This document shows, in pieces, positions 9,001-17,014 of a stretch of 58,328 nucleotides of DNA. The translations under genes were made by a program, and so were the position numbers. The notes below the pieces were generated by a model. It saw only the letters and a list, made by a program, of their open reading frames with translations, did no database searches and was not told where the DNA came from. The DNA comes from Candidatus Blautia excrementipullorum (GTDB lineage Bacteria; Bacillota; Clostridia; Lachnospirales; Lachnospiraceae), in assembly GCA_019118645.1 (NCBI GenBank), contig DWYN01000061.1, forward strand, positions 1 to 58,328, given 5' to 3'. Each line of letters starts with the position of its first letter. The first letter of the stretch is position 1.

Positions 9001-9234
9001 GAAATCGTCAGCAAGATTCAGACTATGAGAAAAGAAGCCGGCTTTGAAGTGATGGATAAAATCCGTATTTCTGCAGAAGATAATGACCGGATCATGGAAA
9101 TTATGAAAAACCATAAAGAAGAAATTATGTCTGAGGTACTGGCAGAGGAAATGAATCTGGGCGAAACAGACGGTTATGTGAAGGAATGGAACATCAATAA
9201 GGAGAACGTCGTTTTCGGTGTAACCAGACTGTAG
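6079..9234 (+). CDS. ileS: Isoleucyl-tRNA synthetase, type-2-like
   Basis: A 1051-residue class I synthetase charging tRNA-Ile. The HIGH motif is PHIGH near residue 52, KMSKS is QKMSKSKGN near 605, and the editing domain lies between. Zinc-type cysteines occur as CPRCG and later CQCG/CPECGG. The length and segment GWDTHGLPVELEVEKKLG resemble the eukaryote-like type 2 IleRS (about 1040 residues) more than the type 1 enzymes of E. coli or B. subtilis (about 920-940). A GTG at 6079 is chosen as start because AAAGGAGG lies at 6063-6070, eight bases upstream; an in-frame ATG at 6043 lacks a site. Control is by the upstream T-box. glgP follows 12 bases after the stop. Confidence 0.95.
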   Translation: MYQKVDTNLNFVDREKNVEKFWEENHIFEKSMENRKEGETYTFYDGPPTANGKPHIGHVLTRVIKDMIPRYRTMKGYMVPRKAGWDTHGLPVELEVEKKLGLDGKEQIEAYGIEPFIKQCKESVWKYKGMWEDFSSTVGFWADMEHPYVTYDDNYIESEWWALKEIWNRGLLYKGFKIVPYCPRCGTPLSAQEVSQGYKTVKERSAIVRFKAKGEDAYFLAWTTTPWTLPSNLALCVNPEETYCKVKAADGNTYYMAEALLDKVLGKLAKEEGEKAYEILETYKGKDLEYREYEPLYACAGEAAEKQKKKAHYVTCDNYVTMSDGTGIVHMAPAFGEDDNRVCQRYGMPFVQFVDGQGNMTAETPYAGVFVKKADPMILKDLDKEGKLFDAPKFEHEYPHCWRCDTPLIYYARESWFIKMTAVKDDLIRNNNTINWIPESIGKGRFGDWLENVQDWGISRNRYWGTPLNIWQCQCGHMHSIGSRQELYEMSGDEKAKTVELHRPYIDEITIKCPECGGTMHRVPEVIDCWFDSGAMPFAQHHYPFENKDLFEQQFPADFISEAVDQTRGWFYSLLAESTLLFNKAPYKNVIVLGHVQDENGQKMSKSKGNAVDPFDALEKYGADAIRWYFYINSAPWLPNRFHGKAVVEGQRKFMGTLWNTYAFFVLYANIDNFDATKYTLEYSSLPVMDKWLLSKLNSVVKAVDDHLANYRIPESARALQEFVDEMSNWYVRRSRERFWAKGMEQDKINAYTTLYTALVTICKAAAPLIPFMTEDIYQNLVRSIDKNAPESIHLCDYPEVKEEWINKELEDDMEVVLKIVVLGRAARNTANIKNRQPIGTMYVKTENKLDQFYVDIIADELNVKEVKFAEDVESFISYSFKPQLRTVGPKYGKLLNGIRSALAEINGAEAMKELKETGLLTLDIDGNKVELKEEDLLIETAQTEGYVTESEGETSVVLDTNLTPELIEEGFVREIVSKIQTMRKEAGFEVMDKIRISAEDNDRIMEIMKNHKEEIMSEVLAEEMNLGETDGYVKEWNINKENVVFGVTRL

Positions 9235-9246
9235 GAGGAGAAAAAG

Positions 9247-11703
9247 ATGATTAATAAGCAGTTCAAAAAGGAAGCTTTCAAAGAAAGCGTAAAAGAAAAT
9301 GTAAAATTTCTTTACCGCAAAACCCTGGAGGAAGCTACACAGGAGCAGATATTCCAGGCGGTCAGCTATACGGTGAAGGATGTCATTATTGACAACTGGC
9401 TTGAATCACAGAATGCTTTTAAGGAACAGGATCCAAAGATCGTTTATTATATGTCCATGGAATTTCTCATGGGCCGTGCCCTTGGCAATAATCTTCTGAA
9501 TCTTACCGCCTATGAAGAGGTAAAAGAGGCGCTGGAGGAACTTGGACTGGATCTGAACGCCATTGAAGATCAGGAGCCCGATCCGGCTCTTGGAAACGGT
9601 GGTCTCGGACGTCTGGCAGCCTGCTTCCTGGATTCTCTTGCAACATTGAACTACTGCGCTTACGGATGCGGAATCCGCTACCATTACGGTATGTTCAAGC
9701 AGGAGATTAAGGACGGATTTCAGGTGGAGGTTCCGGATAACTGGCTGAAGAACGGTTATCCTTTTGAACTGCGCCGGCCTGAATACGCAAAGGAAGTGCA
9801 TTTCGGCGGATATGTGCGCGTTGAATATGATCCTGCCACAGGATCAAACCGTTTTATCCATGAAGGATATCAGGCGGTAAAAGCAGTGCCCTATGATATG
9901 CCGATTCTGGGATACAACAATGATATTGTAAATACACTTCGTATCTGGGATGCGGAGCCAATTGTAGATTTCGGCCTGGATTCCTTTGATAAAGGCGATT
10001 ATAAAAAGGCAGTGGAGCAGGAAAATCTTGCCCGCAATATTGTGGAAGTGCTTTACCCCAACGATAATCATATGGCAGGAAAAGAGCTGCGTCTGAAACA
10101 GCAGTATTTCTTCGTTTCCGCAAGCCTTCAGGCAGCGATCGCGAAATACAAAAAACAGCACAGTGATATCCGCAGGCTGTATGAGAAGGCAGTCTTCCAG
10201 ATGAACGATACACATCCAACAGTGGCGGTTGCCGAGCTGATGCGTATTCTTATGGACGAGGAAGGCCTTGGCTGGGATGAGGCATGGGATGTTACCACCA
10301 AATGCGTGGCTTACACCAACCATACTATTATGTCGGAGGCTCTGGAAAAATGGCCCATCGAGCTGTTCTCCCGTCTTCTTCCCCGTGTATATCAGATCAT
10401 CGAGGAGATCAACCGCCGCTTTATTATCGAAGTGCAGGCAAAATATCCGGGAAATTATGAGAAGATCAAGAAAATGGCAATTATCTATGACGGCCAGGTA
10501 AAGATGGCTCATCTTGCCATTGTGGCGGGCTTCTCTGTAAACGGCGTGGCACAGCTTCATACAGAGATTCTCAAGAATCAGGAACTGAAAGACTTCTATG
10601 AGATGATGCCGGAGAAATTCAATAATAAGACAAACGGAATTACTCAGAGACGTTTCCTTCTTCACGGAAATCAGCTTCTTGCAAAATGGGTGACGGATCA
10701 CATCGGTCCGGACTGGATCACAGATCTTTCCCAGATCAGCAAATTGAAGCTGTATGTGGACGATGAGAGAGCGCAGCAGGAATTTATGAACATCAAATTC
10801 CAGAACAAGCAGCGCCTTGCAAAATATATTCTGGAACACAACGGAGTGGAAGTGGATCCTCATTCTATTTTCGATGTGCAGGTTAAGAGGCTTCATGAGT
10901 ATAAGCGTCAGCTCCTGAATATTCTTCATGTAATCTATCTGTATGATAAGATTAAGAGAAATCCGGGCATGGAGTTCTATCCGAGAACCTTTATTTTCGG
11001 CGCAAAGGCTTCCGCAGGCTATGCCCGTGCAAAGAAGATTATCAAGCTGATCAACTCTGTCGCAGATGTTGTGAACAATGACAAATCCATTGATAATAAA
11101 CTCAAGGTAATCTTCATTGAAAATTACCGTGTGTCAAACGCAGAGATGATTTTTGCGGCGGCAGACGTTTCTGAACAGATTTCTACAGCAAGTAAAGAGG
11201 CTTCCGGTACAGGAAATATGAAGTTTATGCTGAACGGCGCGCCTACTCTCGGAACCATGGACGGAGCGAACGTGGAGATTGTTGAGGAGGTCGGAGAGGA
11301 AAATGCATTTATTTTCGGCCTCAGCTCAGACGAAGTGATCAACTATGAAAACAACGGCGGCTATGATCCCCATGTGATCTACAACACGGACAGCGAGATC
11401 CGCCAGGTATTAATGGAGCTTATCAACGGAACCTTCTCCCAGGATACGGAACTGTTCCGTGACCTGTATGATTCTCTTCTGTATACCAAGGGATTTGACA
11501 AAGCTGACCAGTACTTTATTCTGGCTGATTTCCGTTCCTATGCAGCCGCTCAGGAACGTGTGGAGGCCGCGTACAGAGATGAGAAGCGCTGGGCAAGAAT
11601 GGCCATGATGAACACCGCATGCAGCGGAAAATTCTCTTCAGACAGAACAATTGAAGAGTATGTAAGAGACATCTGGCATCTGGATAAAGTTTATATTAAA
11701 TAA
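9247..11703 (+). CDS. glgP: Glycogen/alpha-glucan phosphorylase
   Basis: An 818-residue GT35 phosphorylase that releases glucose 1-phosphate from glycogen or maltodextrin. The PLP-binding motif EASGTGNMKFMLNGA near residue 650 contains the cofactor lysine. Other family marks include YYMSMEFLMGRAL, EPDPALGNGGLGRLAACFLDS, FQMNDTHP and VKRLHEYKRQLLN. Length matches bacterial GlgP (750-850). The ATG at 9247 follows GGAGGAG (9233-9239). It starts 12 bases after ileS, so some transcription may come from the T-box promoter, although no function links the two. A strong terminator follows. The glucan partners glgB and a GH13 enzyme lie 23 kb downstream. Confidence 0.95.
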   Translation: MINKQFKKEAFKESVKENVKFLYRKTLEEATQEQIFQAVSYTVKDVIIDNWLESQNAFKEQDPKIVYYMSMEFLMGRALGNNLLNLTAYEEVKEALEELGLDLNAIEDQEPDPALGNGGLGRLAACFLDSLATLNYCAYGCGIRYHYGMFKQEIKDGFQVEVPDNWLKNGYPFELRRPEYAKEVHFGGYVRVEYDPATGSNRFIHEGYQAVKAVPYDMPILGYNNDIVNTLRIWDAEPIVDFGLDSFDKGDYKKAVEQENLARNIVEVLYPNDNHMAGKELRLKQQYFFVSASLQAAIAKYKKQHSDIRRLYEKAVFQMNDTHPTVAVAELMRILMDEEGLGWDEAWDVTTKCVAYTNHTIMSEALEKWPIELFSRLLPRVYQIIEEINRRFIIEVQAKYPGNYEKIKKMAIIYDGQVKMAHLAIVAGFSVNGVAQLHTEILKNQELKDFYEMMPEKFNNKTNGITQRRFLLHGNQLLAKWVTDHIGPDWITDLSQISKLKLYVDDERAQQEFMNIKFQNKQRLAKYILEHNGVEVDPHSIFDVQVKRLHEYKRQLLNILHVIYLYDKIKRNPGMEFYPRTFIFGAKASAGYARAKKIIKLINSVADVVNNDKSIDNKLKVIFIENYRVSNAEMIFAAADVSEQISTASKEASGTGNMKFMLNGAPTLGTMDGANVEIVEEVGEENAFIFGLSSDEVINYENNGGYDPHVIYNTDSEIRQVLMELINGTFSQDTELFRDLYDSLLYTKGFDKADQYFILADFRSYAAAQERVEAAYRDEKRWARMAMMNTACSGKFSSDRTIEEYVRDIWHLDKVYIK

Positions 11704-11720
11704 ATTCCGGCATTCAGTAG

Positions 11721-11763
11721 ACGGGGGCAGACATTCAGGAGGATGTCTGCCCCCGTTTTTCTG
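11721..11763 (+). terminator. Rho-independent terminator after glgP
   Basis: Perfect long stem ACGGGGGCAGACAT (11721-11734) with ATGTCTGCCCCCGT (11743-11756), then TTTTCT. It ends the ileS-glgP unit. Confidence 0.9.
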
Positions 11764-11896
11764 TATTTCCATGGCGTACAGGGATTCTGCATATGAAAAT
11801 TTAAGAGAAATCAGAAGGAATGTGCGGGAGCATGGTTCTGATGCCTTATTCGCGGGAATAGAATGTGAAGAACGGAATCAATATGGAGTGCTGCTG

Positions 11897-12508
11897 ATGA
11901 CATATTTGTGGGGCGGAATGATTCTGGTTGGAATTGTTTACGGAGCATTCACCGGAAATCTGCAGGCAGTGACGGAAGCGGTAGTTTCTTCTTCCGGAGA
12001 GGCGGTAAGTCTGTGCATTTCCATGGCGGGAATTACAGCCATGTGGACAGGTATTATGAAAATTGCGGAGAATACGGGGCTGGTATCTTTTCTTGCGGGG
12101 AAAATGAGGCCTCTTCTGCGATTTCTGTTTCCGAGACTTGATCCGGATTCCAGGGCAGGAAAATTTATATGCCTGAATTTTCTCTCCAACTGTCTGGGGC
12201 TTTCGTGGGCAAGCACGAGTTCAGGCCTGACCGCTGTCCGGGAGCTGAAAGAGCTGGAGGACACTGCCAGGAAGACAGATCCCTCCGGATGGAAAAAAGG
12301 CGCCGCCAGCAATGAAATGTGCACCTTTCTGATCATCAACGTCTCCTCGCTTCAGCTGATTCCTGTCAATATGATTGCCTACCGTGCGCAGTACGGCAGC
12401 GTAAACCCTGCGGCGATCGTCGGCCCGGCAGTCCTGGCTACGGCAGTGAGCACAGGGGCGGCGGTAATATTCTGCAAGATTGCGGACAGAAAACGGAGGC
12501 ATTCATGA
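11897..12508 (+). CDS. spmA: Spore maturation protein A
   Basis: About 203 residues with 4-5 membrane segments of the nucleoside-transporter/FeoB gate-like (Gate) fold. SpmA and SpmB act together in spore core dehydration and heat resistance in Bacillus and Clostridium. Recognisable segments are GNLQAVTEAVVSSSGEAV, MAGITAMWTGIMKIAENTG and FLSNCLGLSWASTSSG. The frame is open from an ATG at 11771, but that start lies eight bases after a terminator with no ribosome site and would add 42 non-membrane residues; the ATG at 11897 follows GGAG and gives the normal SpmA length near 196. Its stop overlaps the spmB start (ATGA), implying coupled translation. A sporulation sigma factor is expected, but I could not place its promoter with confidence. 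Confidence 0.85.
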   Translation: MTYLWGGMILVGIVYGAFTGNLQAVTEAVVSSSGEAVSLCISMAGITAMWTGIMKIAENTGLVSFLAGKMRPLLRFLFPRLDPDSRAGKFICLNFLSNCLGLSWASTSSGLTAVRELKELEDTARKTDPSGWKKGAASNEMCTFLIINVSSLQLIPVNMIAYRAQYGSVNPAAIVGPAVLATAVSTGAAVIFCKIADRKRRHS

Positions 12509-13032
12509 AGATTATCTCTTTTCTTTCCAGTATGATGATCCCTTTTGTACTCTTTTATATAATAGGATACGGACTTTTGGCAAAAAGGGATATCTACCAT
12601 GATTTTCTTGAGGGGGCAAAAGACGGGCTGAAAATTGTGGCGGGACTTATTCCGACTTTAATCGGACTGATGACCGGGATAGGAGTTTTAAGAGCTTCCG
12701 GCTTTCTGGATTTTCTGGGAGACGCTCTTGGAAAAATTACCTCTGCCGCGGGAATTTCTCCGGAAATTGTACCGCTGGCGCTTGTGCGCCTGTTTTCTTC
12801 CAGTGCAGCCTCCGGACTGCTTTTGGATATTTTTAAAGAATTCGGCACGGATTCTTTAACGGGCCTGACGGCCAGTCTGATCCTCAGCTCCACAGAAAGT
12901 GTTTTTTACTGTATGAGTGTATATTTTGGTTCTGTAGGCATCCAGAAGACCCGGTACACACTTCCGGGGGCCCTGACAGCTACGCTGGCGGGGATTCTGG
13001 CATCCGTATGGATTGCAGGTTTTCTAATGTAG
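12505..13032 (+). CDS. spmB: Spore maturation protein B
   Basis: A 175-residue membrane protein, the usual SpmB size (about 178). It has four to five hydrophobic helices and family sequence such as FLEGAKDGLKIVAGLIPTL, VPLALVRLFSSSAASGLL and SLILSSTESVFYCMSVYFGS, the Gate-domain signature. The frame is open upstream inside spmA, but the ATG at 12505 follows CGGAGG and overlaps the spmA stop by four bases, the arrangement found in other spore formers. It acts with SpmA in spore core dehydration. The next gene is convergent, about 95 bases away. Confidence 0.9.
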   Translation: MKIISFLSSMMIPFVLFYIIGYGLLAKRDIYHDFLEGAKDGLKIVAGLIPTLIGLMTGIGVLRASGFLDFLGDALGKITSAAGISPEIVPLALVRLFSSSAASGLLLDIFKEFGTDSLTGLTASLILSSTESVFYCMSVYFGSVGIQKTRYTLPGALTATLAGILASVWIAGFLM

Positions 13033-13095
13033 CCTGGGTACATAACCTGCGGAGAGAAAGAGCAGATGCCGAAAGAATGGTATTAAAAAATCAGC

Positions 13096-13126
13096 CCCTG
13101 GAGGCCTTGTCCTGAAAAGGAAAGGC
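13096..13126 (-). terminator. Possible hairpin between spmB and plsC
   Basis: AGGCCTTGTCCT pairs with AGGAAAGGCTT with one mismatch. A run of seven T occurs on the minus strand a little beyond (plus-strand A run near 13085), so it may end the acyltransferase transcript, though the spacing is poor. Confidence 0.35.
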
Positions 13127-13867
13127 TTATACCAGAGACTGGTTTTTCTTTATGGTTTCCCGTATGATATTCTGGGTATATTCGCCCAGATGCTTCTGCG
13201 CTTTTTTGTCCATTTCATTTACATAAATGGGGCTGCAGTATTCCACAATCACATGGCAGGGACGGACTTTGGGGAAATGTGCCTCAAAAATTTCCGCCGT
13301 GTGGTTCATGGCGATTGGAACAATAGGGCAGCCGGTCTTGACGGCAATTTTAAAACTGCCTTCATGGAATGGAAGGAGCTCTGCTTCATCCTGATTTTTG
13401 TTCCTGGTTCCCTCCGGAAAAATGCAGATGGAAATTCCGGATTTTATTTTGTCAATGGCGGTGAGGATGGTCTTCAGCCCCTGTTTGATGTCCTTGCGGT
13501 CAAGAAAGAGACAGTGAAGGTATTTCATCCAGTTGGACAGAAGCGGATATCTCTCCATTTCTTTTTTTGCAACATAGCCGGTGCGGCGGGCACAGCGGGT
13601 ATAGGTCAGAAGTATGTCAAAATAGCTTCGGTGGTTTCCGATATAGAGAACCGGAGTGTCGGCAGGAACATTTTCCTCTCCTATTACAGTGATCTTTGTG
13701 CCGGCCAGCCATAAAATGAATTTGAAAACACCCTGGATCAGTCTCAGGGAGCTGATATCCTTGACCATAGGAGAAAACTTTCCGATGATCCATTCTGCCA
13801 GCAGAATGGGAATAGAAAGAATCAAAAACCCTACCACTGTAATTACAATAAGTATGAATCGTATCAT
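13127..13867 (-). CDS. plsC: 1-acyl-sn-glycerol-3-phosphate acyltransferase (PlsC family)
   Basis: A 247-residue membrane-associated acyltransferase that makes phosphatidic acid from lysophosphatidic acid. Block I is GNHRSYFDIL (NHxxxxD, catalytic His and Asp), block II contains the FLDR segment, block III is FPEGTRNK, and block IV is CPIVPIAM. One or two N-terminal hydrophobic helices (MIRFILIVITVVGFLIL onward) anchor it. The frame is open to 13927, but the ATG at 13867 has AGAGGT seven bases upstream and begins directly with the membrane helix. It stands alone between spmB and the PrcB-like gene on the opposite strand. Acyl-ACP versus acyl-phosphate preference cannot be told. Confidence 0.9.
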   Translation of the reverse strand: MIRFILIVITVVGFLILSIPILLAEWIIGKFSPMVKDISSLRLIQGVFKFILWLAGTKITVIGEENVPADTPVLYIGNHRSYFDILLTYTRCARRTGYVAKKEMERYPLLSNWMKYLHCLFLDRKDIKQGLKTILTAIDKIKSGISICIFPEGTRNKNQDEAELLPFHEGSFKIAVKTGCPIVPIAMNHTAEIFEAHFPKVRPCHVIVEYCSPIYVNEMDKKAQKHLGEYTQNIIRETIKKNQSLV

Positions 13868-14017
13868 GTCTGTTACCTCTTTGCATAATTGAGCTGTATT
13901 CGGATGTAAGTGACAAAAAGCCATCATAAAATATTATACTCATTTTAGAAAATACTTGCAATAAATCTTTTTTCTTCCACATAGAATATGTACTAAGGAA
14001 CATATTGGGGTGGCATT

Positions 14018-14422
14018 ATGAAAAAAGCAGCCTTGCTGTTCTGGATTGCGGCGGTTTTTCTGATGCTCAGCGGATGCCGTGCAATACGTATTGAGGAGGC
14101 GGAACGGACTCCGCTCAAGTATACGGTAGTGGACAGCAGCAGGATTCCGGAGGAAGCGGCTTCTCTGATTGAGGAAAAAAAGGCTGCGGAATTTCAGATG
14201 ATTTATCAGAGCGGAGAGGATATGTATCTGATCAAAGGCTATGGAAGGCAGATGAGCGGGGGATACAGCATACAGGTGACAGATCTTTCTCTGTCGTCTA
14301 CGGCGATTTTCTTTTCCACAAAGCTTATCGGTCCTTCAAAGGACAGCCAGAGCGGCGAGCCTTCCTATCCTTATATTGCAGTAAAGACAGAGTACCGGGA
14401 AGAACCGGTGCAGTTTCAGTAA
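14018..14422 (+). CDS. PrcB-like lipoprotein
   Basis: A 134-residue predicted lipoprotein: signal peptide with lipobox LSGC (Cys near residue 20), then a small beta-rich domain. The segment EFQMIYQSGEDMYLIKGYGRQMSGGYSIQV matches the PrcB C-terminal domain (PF14343), where G-x-x-x-S/T-G-G-Y is typical. PrcB was named as a partner of the dentilisin protease PrtP in Treponema, but the domain occurs in many short Firmicute lipoproteins of unknown role. Its stop overlaps the ATG of the next frame by one base, so it is in an operon with the SipL-like gene, suggesting an envelope or sporulation role. That link is inference. Confidence 0.75.
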   Translation: MKKAALLFWIAAVFLMLSGCRAIRIEEAERTPLKYTVVDSSRIPEEAASLIEEKKAAEFQMIYQSGEDMYLIKGYGRQMSGGYSIQVTDLSLSSTAIFFSTKLIGPSKDSQSGEPSYPYIAVKTEYREEPVQFQ

Positions 14423-14442
14423 TGATCAGGAGGAAAATGAGA

Positions 14443-15999
14443 GTGGAAATAAGAAAAGAAGACATTCAGATGCTTCGGATAAAAAGCAGAGCGGCCAGTC
14501 AGGTTACCTTTGACATGGACTATAACGTCCCGGATGTAAAGCCGGATATCGGAAGAATGATTCAGAACAAAGGAAATGTGACGATGGAGGAGGTACGCCT
14601 GAATGACGGCCATGCATTTCTCAGAGGGAACCTGAACGTGGATCTTCTCTATGTGGGAGAGGAGGAAGGCCGGGTGTACAGTCTGTCCGCCCGGCTGCCG
14701 ATAGAGGAGACGCTGAACCTGGAGGGTATTGTAAGCGGTGACAAACTTTGCCTGAAATGGGAAATTGAGGATCTGAGCCTTCACCTGATACATTCGAGAA
14801 AATTGAATATTAAGGCCGTAGTTACTTTCTACGCGGTTGTGGATGAACTGAACGGGATCCGCCTGCCTGTGGCTCTGGACAATGATTCGGTATCGGTTAA
14901 GAAGAAAACAATGCGGCTTTTAAGCCTCGCCGTACATAAAAAAGACACTCTTCGAAAAAAGGAAGAAATCACATTAGCTTCAAATAAACCTAATATTGCC
15001 GAGCTTCTGTGGCACACGACTGAAGTCAGAGGCCTGGATCTGAGACCGGAGGACGGTGTGATAAGAGCGAAAGGAGAACTTTTTGTTTTCGTCCTTTATG
15101 CAGGCGACGATGAGAGCGGTTCTCTCCAATGGCTGGAATACTCTGTTCCCTTTACCGGAGAGGTGGAGTGCGGAGGCTGTACTTCCGGAATGATTCCCAA
15201 TATGGAATTTTCTGTTATTCATCAGACTGTGGAAGTGAAGCCGGACGCAGATGGGGAAGAACGAATGCTTGTGGCGGACGTGGTTCTGGAGCTGGATATG
15301 AAACTGTATCAGGAGGAAGAACACGAAGTGATACTGGACGTCTACTCCCCCTTCTGCCAGTGTATCCCCAGGGGAAAGCGAGAAACGCTGGAGAGCCTGC
15401 TTATCAGAAATTTCTCCAAGTGCCGTCTGTCTGACAGGATAAATGTAAAAGAAAACCAGGGCAAAATTCTTCAGATCTGCCATGGACAGGGAAAAGTCAA
15501 AGTAGATAAAACGACTGTTGTAGAGAACGGCATTCAGGTGGAAGGAATTGTACAAACGAAAATCCTATATATTATAGGGAATGATGATATGCCGTTCTAT
15601 TCTATGGAAGCCATGATTCCATTTACGCATATTGTGGAGGTCCGCGGCATCACCGGAGACAGTGTTTACCATCTTCATGCGGATCTGGAGCAGATGTCCA
15701 CAACGATGGTGGACAGCAATGAAATTGAGGTTAAAGCCACGGTAAGCCTGAATGTGCTGGTGATAAGCTGTATAGAGGAAATGATCATTGACAAGGTGGA
15801 AGAACAGCCTCTTGATATGGAGAAAGTCCGCAGTATGCCGGGAATCACTGTATATATGGTGAAACCGGGAGATACGCTCTGGGATATTGCAAAAAAATTC
15901 TATACAACAGTAGAAGAAATCTGTGCAGGAAATAAACTGGAGAACGAGAAGATTGAGGTAAGCCAGCCTCTTCTGCTGATAAAAAAAGTCGAAGAGTAG
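14443..15999 (+). CDS. SipL-like SPOCS (DUF3794) and LysM domain protein
   Basis: About 518 residues with tandem SPOCS/DUF3794 domains and a C-terminal LysM domain (VYMVKPGDTLWDIAKKFY near residue 470). The first SPOCS motif is seen as VPDVKPDIGRMI and repeats occur later. C. difficile SipL has the same layout and size (about 515) and anchors the SpoIVA coat basement layer around the forespore, so a spore-morphogenesis role is likely. In-frame starts at 14422 (ATG), 14437 (ATG) and 14443 (GTG) are possible; AGGAGG at 14428-14433 best fits 14443 (spacing 9), though 14437 (spacing 3) cannot be excluded. The neighbours PrcB-like and ispE are often found next to this gene in clostridia. Confidence 0.85.
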   Translation: MEIRKEDIQMLRIKSRAASQVTFDMDYNVPDVKPDIGRMIQNKGNVTMEEVRLNDGHAFLRGNLNVDLLYVGEEEGRVYSLSARLPIEETLNLEGIVSGDKLCLKWEIEDLSLHLIHSRKLNIKAVVTFYAVVDELNGIRLPVALDNDSVSVKKKTMRLLSLAVHKKDTLRKKEEITLASNKPNIAELLWHTTEVRGLDLRPEDGVIRAKGELFVFVLYAGDDESGSLQWLEYSVPFTGEVECGGCTSGMIPNMEFSVIHQTVEVKPDADGEERMLVADVVLELDMKLYQEEEHEVILDVYSPFCQCIPRGKRETLESLLIRNFSKCRLSDRINVKENQGKILQICHGQGKVKVDKTTVVENGIQVEGIVQTKILYIIGNDDMPFYSMEAMIPFTHIVEVRGITGDSVYHLHADLEQMSTTMVDSNEIEVKATVSLNVLVISCIEEMIIDKVEEQPLDMEKVRSMPGITVYMVKPGDTLWDIAKKFYTTVEEICAGNKLENEKIEVSQPLLLIKKVEE

Positions 16000-16019
16000 G
16001 AAAAGGAAGAGAATGGTTA

Positions 16020-16048
16020 TTGAAATTTGTCCAGGAATCATATAGAAT
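16020..16048 (+). promoter_or_regulatory. Promoter of the ispE-gntR operon
   Basis: TTGAAA (16020-16025), a 17-base spacer and TAGAAT (16043-16048), about 90 bases before ispE. Palindromic GTATAC repeats follow immediately downstream. Confidence 0.6.
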
Positions 16049-16059
16049 ATAAGAAGAAA

Positions 16060-16095
16060 TTGTATACAAAGTACAGGAAAGCGTATACAAAATAC
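16060..16095 (+). promoter_or_regulatory. Candidate GntR-type operator pair
   Basis: A perfect palindrome TTGTATACAA (16060-16069) lies just downstream of the promoter, and a second GTATAC core follows in the direct repeat GTATACAAARTAC (16062-16074 and 16083-16095). The copies start 21 bases apart, two helical turns. GntR-family operators often have the form N-y-GTA-TAC-r-N, and a GntR/FCD regulator is encoded in this operon, so autoregulation is likely. Confidence 0.55.
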
Positions 16096-16135
16096 ATCAG
16101 AAATACTGAAATACAGAAGGGCAGAGGGGAAATTT

Positions 16136-17014
16136 ATGCGGCTGAGAGCAATGGCAAAAATCAATCTGGGACTTGACGTAATCCGACGGAGGGAGGACGG
16201 GTATCACGAAGTGCGTATGATTATGCAGACCATACGGATGTACGATACGCTGGATATCCGGAGGAAGAGGACTCCGGGGATTGCGCTGTCAGTAAACCTT
16301 CCGTACATTCCCTGCGATGAACGCAATCTGGTATATAAAGCCGCGAAACTCCTTATGGATGAATTTCAGATTAAAGAGGGAGTCAGCATAAAGCTGACAA
16401 AGTCGATTCCGGTGGCTGCCGGCATGGCAGGGGGAAGCGCAGATGCGGCCGCTGCCTTTGTGGGGATAAACAGGCTTTTCCGCCTGGGCCTTACAGAGGA
16501 AGAGCTGATGAAACGCGCGGTCGGCACAGGAGCGGATGTGCCTTACTGCATTATGAGGGGAACCGCGCTGGCGGAGGGGATTGGAGAGAAGCTCAGTCAG
16601 CTACCTCCATTGCCGGACTGCTATGTGCTGATCGGAAAGCCGGGTGTAAGCGTTTCCACCAAAATGGCATATGAGAATCTGAAACTGGATCAGATAAAGA
16701 GACATCCGGATATTGACGGCATGATTCGGGATATCCAAAAGGGTGACCTGTATTCCATGACAGAAAAGATGGAAAACGTGTTTGAGCCGGGAATTATTGA
16801 GAGATATCCGGTTATCCGGAAAATTAAAGATTTTATGAAAGAAAAAGGAGCCCTCGGGGCGATGATGAGCGGAAGCGGCCCTACGGTATTCGGGATTTTT
16901 GACGACATGGAAAAGATTCATGCCGCAGCTGAGGCTCTGAAAAAGACCGGCCTTGCAAAAACGGTGTTTGCCGCCAGGATTTACAATCGCAACGGAGGTA
17001 CAAAAGATGAATGA
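16136..17014 (+). CDS. ispE: 4-(cytidine 5'-diphospho)-2-C-methyl-D-erythritol kinase
   Basis: A 292-residue GHMP-family kinase that phosphorylates CDP-methylerythritol in the non-mevalonate (MEP) isoprenoid pathway. The ATP loop PVAAGMAGGSADAAAA near residue 93 is the GHMP signature, the N-terminus ALAKINL-type motif appears as AMAKINLGLDV with the catalytic Lys, and the C-terminal GHMP motif GAMMSGSGPTVFGIF is present. Length matches IspE (280-300). The ATG at 16136 follows AGAGGGG. Its last eight bases overlap the gntR start, so the two genes are co-transcribed from the promoter near 16030. Confidence 0.95.
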   Translation: MRLRAMAKINLGLDVIRRREDGYHEVRMIMQTIRMYDTLDIRRKRTPGIALSVNLPYIPCDERNLVYKAAKLLMDEFQIKEGVSIKLTKSIPVAAGMAGGSADAAAAFVGINRLFRLGLTEEELMKRAVGTGADVPYCIMRGTALAEGIGEKLSQLPPLPDCYVLIGKPGVSVSTKMAYENLKLDQIKRHPDIDGMIRDIQKGDLYSMTEKMENVFEPGIIERYPVIRKIKDFMKEKGALGAMMSGSGPTVFGIFDDMEKIHAAAEALKKTGLAKTVFAARIYNRNGGTKDE

